In this document: positions 6,117-11,650 of the stretch, piece after piece | Numbering within the stretch: position 1 is the stretch's first letter | How the letters are laid out: each line of letters begins with the position of its first letter | From: Betaproteobacteria bacterium | GTDB taxonomy: Bacteria; Pseudomonadota; Gammaproteobacteria; Burkholderiales; Ferrovaceae | Direction of reading: 5' to 3' | Assembly: GCA_028870615.1 (NCBI GenBank) | Contig: JAGWPH010000248.1 | Span: 1-11,650, forward strand | DNA: 11,650 nt | Made by a program: the position numbers and the translations under genes | Notes under the pieces: generated by a model | Told to the model about the DNA's origin: nothing | Seen by the model: the letters and a program-made list of their open reading frames with translations, nothing else | Database searches by the model: none

Positions 6117-7220
6117 TTAGGCAACCTCGCTGAAACTCGCTTCGAGAGCAGCAAGAAAGGCCGCATTTTCCTGCTCCAGTCCCACCGAAACCCGTAAATA
6201 GAGCGGCATCTGATAAGCAGCCACCGGACGTACAATAATCCCTTGGCGCAATAAGGACTCATAAATGCGTGCACTCTCCCCCACTTTCACCGCGACGAAA
6301 TTGCCGTAGGAAGGGATAAACGGAAGCCCCAGCCGCTTGAAACCTGCGGTGAGCTGCGCCAAACCTGCCGAATTAACCGCCCGGGTGCGTTCGAGAAACG
6401 CGCCATCATCCAGGGCCGCCGCGGCAGCGGTCAAAGCGAGGCTACTGACGTTAAAAGGCTGGCGCACCCGGTTGAGCAGATCAATGATGGCCGGGCGCGC
6501 CAGGCCGAATCCCACGCGCAACCCGGCAAGACCGTAAGCTTTGGAGAAGGTGCGCGAGATCAGTAAATTGGGTAGCGATTCAAGCCAGGACACAGCGTCG
6601 TAGCATTGTTCGGGCAGAAGGTATTCGGTGTAGGCCTCATCCAGCACGATCAGCACATGGTGGGGAACACGTTCCAGCGCCTCGTGCAGAATGGGCCCCG
6701 GAATGAAGGTCCCGGTGGGATTGTTGGGGTTGGCCACGAACAGGACGCGGGTGTCGGGACGAATGGCCGCAATCATTGCTTCGAGGTCATGGGCAAAGTC
6801 CCGCGCCACCACCTCAATGCCTTCGGCACCTACGGCTTGCGTCACCAGTGGGTACACGGCAAACGCGTGCTGCGCATAGACCGCTGAAGTTTTACCGCCC
6901 AGAAAAGCACGCGCCACCAGTTCCAGGACATCGTTGGACCCATTGCCAAGAATGATCTGGTCACGCGAGATGGTGAAGCGTTCTGCCAAAGCGGATTTCA
7001 AATCAAATCCGTTGCCATCGGGGTACAGGGCCAGATCGGGCAACGCAGCTTGTATCGCCGCCACTGCTTTTGGACTGGGGCCAAGCGGGTTTTCATTGGA
7101 AGCCAGCTTGATGACGTGGGTCAGACCCAGTTCGCGCTGCAACTCACTGATGGGTTTGCCCGGTTGATAGGGGGCAATGCCCCGAATATGAGCGGGCGTC
7201 AGTTCACATAAATCAATCAT
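6117..7220 (-). CDS. hisC: Histidinol-phosphate / aromatic aminotransferase (HisC family)
   Basis: A 367-residue fold-type I PLP aminotransferase. Features: KLASNENPLGPSP (residues 38-50), GNGSNDVLEL (92-101), VANPNNPTGT (162-171), LDEAYTEY (193-200) and the Schiff-base motif ISRTFSKAYGLAGLRVG (221-237) with Lys227. The family enzyme exchanges the amino group between glutamate and imidazole-acetol phosphate in histidine synthesis. Many members also transaminate phenylpyruvate and hydroxyphenylpyruvate. Its place between pheA and tyrA suggests a role in the last step of phenylalanine and tyrosine synthesis, as proposed for the hisHb gene in this supraoperon. A second hisC may exist in the his operon, so specificity is uncertain. 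The ATG at 7220 overlaps the pheA stop in an ATGA junction with no clear ribosome binding site, indicating coupling. Confidence 0.93.
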   Translation of the reverse strand: MIDLCELTPAHIRGIAPYQPGKPISELQRELGLTHVIKLASNENPLGPSPKAVAAIQAALPDLALYPDGNGFDLKSALAERFTISRDQIILGNGSNDVLELVARAFLGGKTSAVYAQHAFAVYPLVTQAVGAEGIEVVARDFAHDLEAMIAAIRPDTRVLFVANPNNPTGTFIPGPILHEALERVPHHVLIVLDEAYTEYLLPEQCYDAVSWLESLPNLLISRTFSKAYGLAGLRVGFGLARPAIIDLLNRVRQPFNVSSLALTAAAAALDDGAFLERTRAVNSAGLAQLTAGFKRLGLPFIPSYGNFVAVKVGESARIYESLLRQGIIVRPVAAYQMPLYLRVSVGLEQENAAFLAALEASFSEVA

Positions 7221-8302
7221 AAAGCGGCCACAGGATAGGAACCGAGAACCTTGCAGAACAACGCCTTCTCTTCAAGCGCCCGAATCGCGGTGGCAACCGC
7301 GGAATCCTGCTGATGGCCTTCGACATCCACGAAGAATACATACTCCCACAAAGCCGTACGCGAAGGACGCGACTCCAAACGGGTCATACTGACCCCGCAC
7401 GCGGCAAGCGGTGTCAGCAGTTCGTGAATCGCCCCTGGACGGTTGCGCGCTGCCAGCACCAGAGAGGTCTTGTCATGGCCGGAAGGCCCTGGAAGTTCCG
7501 GTCCCAGGACCAGGAAACGGGTGGTATTGGTGGCTTCATCCTCAATGTTGGCATAAAGCACACTCAGGCCATAACGCTCACCTGCCAGTTCCCCCGCAAT
7601 GGCCGCCGAGCCTGGTTGCTGGGCGGCGAGTCGTGCGGCTTCGGCGTTACTGCTGACTGCAAGCCGCTCAGCCTGGGGGAGATAAGCGTTGAGCCAATGC
7701 TGACACTGTCCCAGGGACTGGCTATGGGAAAACACCCGCGCGATGTCCTTGAGCTCCGTCACCCCAGGTTCGGCAAGCAACTGGTGGCGGATGCGCAACT
7801 GGATTTCACCGCAAACCTTGAGCGGGGTTTCAATCATCAAGTCAAGGGCATGACCCACCGCGCCCTCGGTGGAGTTTTCCACAGGCACCACGGCAAAATC
7901 GGCCTTGCCGGTTTCCGTGACACGAAAAACATCGTCCAACGTGGCACAGCTCAATGTGGTGGCAGCATGCCCAAACTGGCGTACTGCTGCCGCTTCGGAA
8001 TAAGTTCCCGAAGGGCCAAGGCAGGCGACAGTGATGGGGCGCTCAAATGCAAGGCAAGCCGACATGATTTCGCGGAACAGGAAAGCCACCGTATCGTTCC
8101 CCAAGGGGCCTGGATTGAGTTCACGCGCCCTTCGCAACACCTGTGCTTCCCGTTCAGGCCGATAGAGCACCCCTGTCTTGAGTGTGCCGATTTCGCCTGC
8201 GGCGCGCGCACGTGCATTGAGCAGGCGCAGTATCTCAAGATCGATCTGATCGATCTTCTCTCTCAGCAACTGTAGCGAAATTTCTGGTTTTGGATCAGCC
8301 AT
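7217..8302 (-). CDS. pheA: Bifunctional chorismate mutase / prephenate dehydratase (P-protein)
   Basis: A 361-residue, three-part protein converting chorismate to prephenate and then phenylpyruvate. Residues about 8-90 are an AroQ chorismate mutase: Arg14, Arg31 and Lys42 have the same spacing as the catalytic Arg11, Arg28 and Lys39 of E. coli. About 92-270 is prephenate dehydratase, with CLGPSGTYSEAA near its start, VVPVENSTEGAV in the middle, and the catalytic TRF triplet in TNTTRFLVLG (around 255-264). About 276-355 is a regulatory ACT domain with RPGAIHELL and the LESRPSR motif, implying feedback inhibition by phenylalanine. Length is normal for the family. The start overlaps the serC stop by 8 bases and the end overlaps hisC by 4. 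No leader peptide or attenuator precedes it, unlike enteric pheA, so control is more likely through the protein. Confidence 0.97.
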   Translation of the reverse strand: MADPKPEISLQLLREKIDQIDLEILRLLNARARAAGEIGTLKTGVLYRPEREAQVLRRARELNPGPLGNDTVAFLFREIMSACLAFERPITVACLGPSGTYSEAAAVRQFGHAATTLSCATLDDVFRVTETGKADFAVVPVENSTEGAVGHALDLMIETPLKVCGEIQLRIRHQLLAEPGVTELKDIARVFSHSQSLGQCQHWLNAYLPQAERLAVSSNAEAARLAAQQPGSAAIAGELAGERYGLSVLYANIEDEATNTTRFLVLGPELPGPSGHDKTSLVLAARNRPGAIHELLTPLAACGVSMTRLESRPSRTALWEYVFFVDVEGHQQDSAVATAIRALEEKALFCKVLGSYPVAAL

Positions 8303-9374
8303 ATCGACGCTCGAAGTCTGCCATGAATGATACCAGCGCTTTTACCCCTTCCATGGACATCGCATTGTAGATTGACGCCCGCATTCCACCTACCACCCGG
8401 TGTCCACGCAGCTGGTGCAAGCCATGGGACGCAGCCTCTTTCAAAAAAACCTCATCCAGGGACGGCTCGCGCAGATGAAACGGAACGTTCATGCGCGAAC
8501 GATCCTGATGCTTGACACGGGACCGATAAAATTCGCTACTGTCCAGAAAATCATACAGCACTCGGGATTTTTGGGTATTGATCCGTTCCATGGCTTGCAA
8601 TCCGCCCTGTCGCTTGATCCACTGAAACACCAATCCAGCCACCCAGATGGTAAAAGTGGGGGGAGTATTCAACATGGAATGCGCGTGCGCCTGATCATGA
8701 TAATTCATCAGAAAGGGTGTCCCCGGGGCAGCCGGCTTGAGTAGATCATCGCGAACAATCACAATGCTGAGTCCCGCAGGGCCGATATTCTTTTGAGCGC
8801 CTGCGTAGATCAGGCCGAATTTTGAAATATCCATGGGTCGTGACAGAAAGTGCGAGGACATATCCACCACCAGCGGAACCTTGCCCACATCCGGTATCCA
8901 AAAAAACTCCAGACCATCAATGGTTTCGTTGGAGCAGTAATGCACATACGCCGCTTTGGAATCGAGGCGCCACTCGCGAGGATCTGGAATTGCGCAAAAC
9001 TGATCCACGCGATTGGAGGCTGCGATGTTCACGTTGCAATAGCGCCGCCCTTCTTCGATGGCCCGATAAGACCAATAACCGGTTTCGATATAATCGGCAC
9101 GCGTATTGCCTTGCAACAGGTTGAGCGGAATCATGTCCCAATGGGCACTGGCCCCCTCCTGACAGAACACCACCCGATAGTGATCAGGAATGGCCAGAAG
9201 TTCGCGCAGATCGAGCTCGGACTCGGCCAGGATCCCGGCAAATTCCGGACTTCGGTGGCTTAGTTCCATGACGGACATGCCGGTACCACGCCAGTCCGGT
9301 AACTCCTGCTGCACTTGGCTAATGACGTCCATAGGGAGCGTCGCGGGCCCCGCCGAGAAATTGAAGGTGCGCAT
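8295..9374 (-). CDS. serC: Phosphoserine aminotransferase
   Basis: A 359-residue PLP enzyme that makes 3-phosphoserine from 3-phosphohydroxypyruvate and also serves pyridoxal phosphate synthesis (the PdxF role). Seen in the protein: FNFSAGPATLP at the start, GTGMSVMELSHRS (residues 30-42), DYIETGYWS (94-102), VVDMSSHFLSRP (169-180) and the Schiff-base motif YAGAQKNIGPAG (190-201) with Lys195. The loop at 72-83 reads QEGASAHWDMIP, where close relatives usually have a GGA..QF-type sequence near the cofactor phosphate. This is a change worth noting but not evidence of inactivity. The frame is open upstream to 9416 within gyrA. The ATG at 9374 gives the standard MRTFNFSAGP start, 7 bases after the gyrA stop, with only a weak ribosome binding site. 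It is the first gene of the aromatic block and overlaps pheA by 8 bases. Confidence 0.97.
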   Translation of the reverse strand: MRTFNFSAGPATLPMDVISQVQQELPDWRGTGMSVMELSHRSPEFAGILAESELDLRELLAIPDHYRVVFCQEGASAHWDMIPLNLLQGNTRADYIETGYWSYRAIEEGRRYCNVNIAASNRVDQFCAIPDPREWRLDSKAAYVHYCSNETIDGLEFFWIPDVGKVPLVVDMSSHFLSRPMDISKFGLIYAGAQKNIGPAGLSIVIVRDDLLKPAAPGTPFLMNYHDQAHAHSMLNTPPTFTIWVAGLVFQWIKRQGGLQAMERINTQKSRVLYDFLDSSEFYRSRVKHQDRSRMNVPFHLREPSLDEVFLKEAASHGLHQLRGHRVVGGMRASIYNAMSMEGVKALVSFMADFERRYG

Positions 9375-9381
9375 TATTGGA

Positions 9382-11650
9382 TCAGACCACTGTGTCTTCC
9401 GACGCTGACTCATCAATGCGGCTTAGGGACACCAGCTTCTCTCCCCCATCCAGGGCAATCAAGGTCACGCCCTGCGTTGCCCGACTCATTTCCCGAATTT
9501 CCTGAACCCGGGTTCGAATCAGGACACCCCCCGTAGTAATCAGCATCAGCTCATCATCGGGGTTAACCAGCGCGGCGCTGACGACCCGACCGTTGCGCAC
9601 CGATGTCTGGATGGCAATCATGCCTTGCCCACCCCGACCATGCCGGGTGTATTCGGAGATCGGCGTGCGTTTGCCATAGCCATTTTCAGTCGCCGTGAGT
9701 ACCGACTGGGATTCATTTTCAGCCACCAGCATGGCAATGACCCGCTGACCTTCCGGCAACCGCATGCCGCGTACGCCACGTGCCGTGCGCCCCATGGGCC
9801 GCACATCATCTTCGGCGAAGCGAACTGCCTTGCCTTCATCGGAAAACAGCATCACGTCATGCTGCCCATCGGTGATGGCCACACCGACCAGGTAATCGTT
9901 TGGATCAAGATCAACTGCGATGATCCCCGCCGCACGCGGGCGTGAAAAATCGGTGAGCGGTGTTTTCTTGACCGTCCCCAACGCCGTCGCCATGAGCACA
10001 AAATGCTGCGCATCGAATTCCTTGACCGGTAGAATGGCATTGATCTTTTCACCTTCTTCCAGCTGCATCAGGTTAACGATGGGTTTGCCGCGGCTGGAGC
10101 TGCTGCCTGCTGGCACATTGAATACGCGTAACCAGTACACCCGACCCAGACTGGAAAAACAGAGGATGTGGTCATGCGTATTGGCCACAAACAGGCGATC
10201 GATGAAATCGTCTTCTTTGGTCGCTGCGGCTTGCCGGCCTCGCCCGCCCCGACGCTGCGCACGATAGTCCCCCACGGGTTGCGACTTGATATATCCGCCA
10301 TGGGACAATGTCACCACGACCTCGGCAGGAGTAATGAGATCCTCGTAGTCGATATCTTCTGCGTTGACCACGATCTCGCTGCGGCGACCGTCCCCAAAGG
10401 TTTCTTTAATCGCCGTAAGCTCTTCAGCAATGATGCGCGAAATGCGTTCCGGATGGGCCAGAATATCCAGCAGATCGGCGATGCGCTCCATGACTTCGCG
10501 GTATTCACCGTGGATCTTTTCCTGCTCAAGTCCGGTCAAGCGCTGCAACTGCATTTCCAGAATGGCGATGGCCTGGGCTTCGGACAACCGGTAGCCCTCC
10601 GGATGCAATCCAAAAATAGCAGGGAGTCCAGCGGGTCGGGAAGCGTTTTCCTGGGAACGTGCCAGCATTTCCCGTACCAGTTCCGAGTGCCAGAGTTGAT
10701 TCATCAGGGCATCACGCGCCACAACCCTCGTCGCCGAGGCTTTGATGAGGGCAATGATTTCGTCCACGTTGGACAGGGCAACCGCAAGTCCTTCCAGAAT
10801 ATGGGCGCGTTCACGCGCCTTGCCAAGGTCAAAGACGGTACGACGCGTGATCACTTCGCGCCGATGGCGCAAAAATGCCTCAAGAAACTGTTTGAGATTA
10901 AGCAGGCGTGGCTGGTTGTCTACCAGCGCCACCATATTCATCCCAAATGAATCCTGCAACTGCGTCTGCTTAAACAGGTTGTTGAGAACCGCTTCAGGCA
11001 ATTCGCTCCGTTTGAGCTCGATCACAATCCGCATGCCGGATTTGTCGGACTCATCACGCAAATCGGAAATGCCTTCGATGCGTTTTTCGCGCACCAGCTC
11101 GGCAATCTTGATGATGAGATTGGCCTTGTTGACCTGGTACGGCAGCTCATCAACGATAATGGCCTGGCGCCCGCCCGCTTTGTCAATGTCTTCCACATGG
11201 GTGCGTGACCGCATCAGCACCCGCCCCCGACCCGTGAGATAGCCTTCGCGAACCGAAGCCGTGCCGTAAATGATGCCCTTGGTGGGAAAATCCGGCGCAG
11301 GCATGATGGCTATCAGGTCATCAATGCTGACATCCGGGTTAGACAGCACTGCCAGACAGGCATCCACCACTTCCCCCAAGTTGTGGGGTGGGATATTGGT
11401 GGCCATACCCACTGCAATTCCCGAGGAGCCGTTGACCAGTAGATTGGGGAATTTAGCTGGCAGAATCAGCGGCTCTTTTTCCGAGCCGTCGTAGTTGGGG
11501 CCAAAATCCACGGTATCGCGATCGATGTCGGCCAGCAGTTCATGGGTAATGCGCGCCATGCGGATTTCGGTGTACCGCATGGCCGCCGGGTTGTCGCCGT
11601 CCACGGAACCGAAGTTACCCTGCCCGTCCACCAACGGATAGCGCAACGAA
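9382..11650 (-). CDS. gyrA: DNA gyrase subunit A, 5' end outside window
   Basis: About 755 codons of GyrA, entering from the right edge with SLRYPLVDGQGNFG and ending at a TGA at 9382. The active-site tyrosine is in AAMRYTEIR (25th codon inside the window, equivalent to E. coli Tyr122). NLLVNGSSGIAVGMATNIPPHN and PYQVNKA follow, then DESDKSGMRIVIELKR and HRREVITRRT, and then the C-terminal DNA-wrapping beta-pinwheel repeats. QRRGGRG (about codon 463 of the window, near E. coli 560) is the GyrA box, which distinguishes gyrase from topoisomerase IV ParC. Aligned to E. coli, the full protein would be about 850 residues. The long acidic C-terminal tail of E. coli is reduced to DESASEDTVV. The quinolone-resistance region (Ser83, Asp87) is not in the window. 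The apparent start near 11646 is an artefact of the cut. Confidence 0.98.
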   Translation of the reverse strand, partial: SLRYPLVDGQGNFGSVDGDNPAAMRYTEIRMARITHELLADIDRDTVDFGPNYDGSEKEPLILPAKFPNLLVNGSSGIAVGMATNIPPHNLGEVVDACLAVLSNPDVSIDDLIAIMPAPDFPTKGIIYGTASVREGYLTGRGRVLMRSRTHVEDIDKAGGRQAIIVDELPYQVNKANLIIKIAELVREKRIEGISDLRDESDKSGMRIVIELKRSELPEAVLNNLFKQTQLQDSFGMNMVALVDNQPRLLNLKQFLEAFLRHRREVITRRTVFDLGKARERAHILEGLAVALSNVDEIIALIKASATRVVARDALMNQLWHSELVREMLARSQENASRPAGLPAIFGLHPEGYRLSEAQAIAILEMQLQRLTGLEQEKIHGEYREVMERIADLLDILAHPERISRIIAEELTAIKETFGDGRRSEIVVNAEDIDYEDLITPAEVVVTLSHGGYIKSQPVGDYRAQRRGGRGRQAAATKEDDFIDRLFVANTHDHILCFSSLGRVYWLRVFNVPAGSSSSRGKPIVNLMQLEEGEKINAILPVKEFDAQHFVLMATALGTVKKTPLTDFSRPRAAGIIAVDLDPNDYLVGVAITDGQHDVMLFSDEGKAVRFAEDDVRPMGRTARGVRGMRLPEGQRVIAMLVAENESQSVLTATENGYGKRTPISEYTRHGRGGQGMIAIQTSVRNGRVVSAALVNPDDELMLITTGGVLIRTRVQEIREMSRATQGVTLIALDGGEKLVSLSRIDESASEDTVV

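Noticed and set aside
5334..6197. 287-codon open frame on the plus strand opposite tyrA and the hisC end
   Set aside because: It crosses the tyrA-hisC junction in antisense and shows no family motifs or credible start context. It is a shadow of the real genes.
7313..8275. 320-codon open frame on the plus strand opposite pheA
   Set aside because: It mirrors a gene with complete, conserved chorismate mutase, dehydratase and ACT domains. The antisense translation has no recognisable domain, and long antisense frames are common opposite GC-rich genes.

Overview
The window is a compact block of housekeeping genes, all on the minus strand. Reading right to left, in the direction of transcription, the order is gyrA (5' end cut by the window edge), serC, pheA, hisC, tyrA, aroA, cmk, rpsA, ihfB, lapA and lapB (3' end cut). 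This is the well-known proteobacterial 'supraoperon' that joins serine/aromatic amino acid genes to cmk-rpsA-ihfB. With gyrA directly upstream and lapA-lapB downstream, and with a bifunctional AroQ-PheA protein and a hisC-type aminotransferase inside it, the layout points to a betaproteobacterium with moderately high GC. I cannot assign a genus from sequence alone. I see no mobile element, CRISPR array, tRNA, rRNA or phage gene.

Region by region: 9382-11650 encodes most of the DNA gyrase A subunit. From 3255 to 9374, six genes (serC, pheA, hisC, tyrA, aroA, cmk) follow with gaps of 7 bases or less, or overlaps of 4-8 bases. This implies one transcript and translational coupling. They make phosphoserine (and the pyridoxal phosphate precursor), run chorismate to prephenate, phenylpyruvate and hydroxyphenylpyruvate, provide an aminotransferase, make EPSP for chorismate, and phosphorylate CMP. 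A 155-base leader (3100-3254) with several short hairpins and a U tract separates cmk from rpsA. Then rpsA (ribosomal protein S1), ihfB (integration host factor beta), lapA and lapB (LPS assembly / LpxC turnover) follow. A GC-rich hairpin lies between ihfB and lapA. No stretch longer than 155 bases lacks a gene.

How the genes work together: the upstream half is biosynthesis of aromatic amino acids and serine, and the downstream half is translation, nucleoid architecture and envelope control, so the order couples amino acid supply to growth functions. The genes with recognisable Shine-Dalgarno sequences are rpsA, ihfB and lapA. Most of the biosynthetic genes have weak ones and probably rely on coupling.

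I found no convincing new biological system. The signal I would check first is an AT-rich island inside cmk holding an exact match to the IHF consensus, upstream of rpsA-ihfB and overlapping a possible promoter. It could be an autoregulatory site for IHF. Secondary points are an EPSP synthase with class-II-type motifs but a glycine at the glyphosate-determining position, an altered cofactor-site motif in SerC, and the hairpin-rich rpsA leader.
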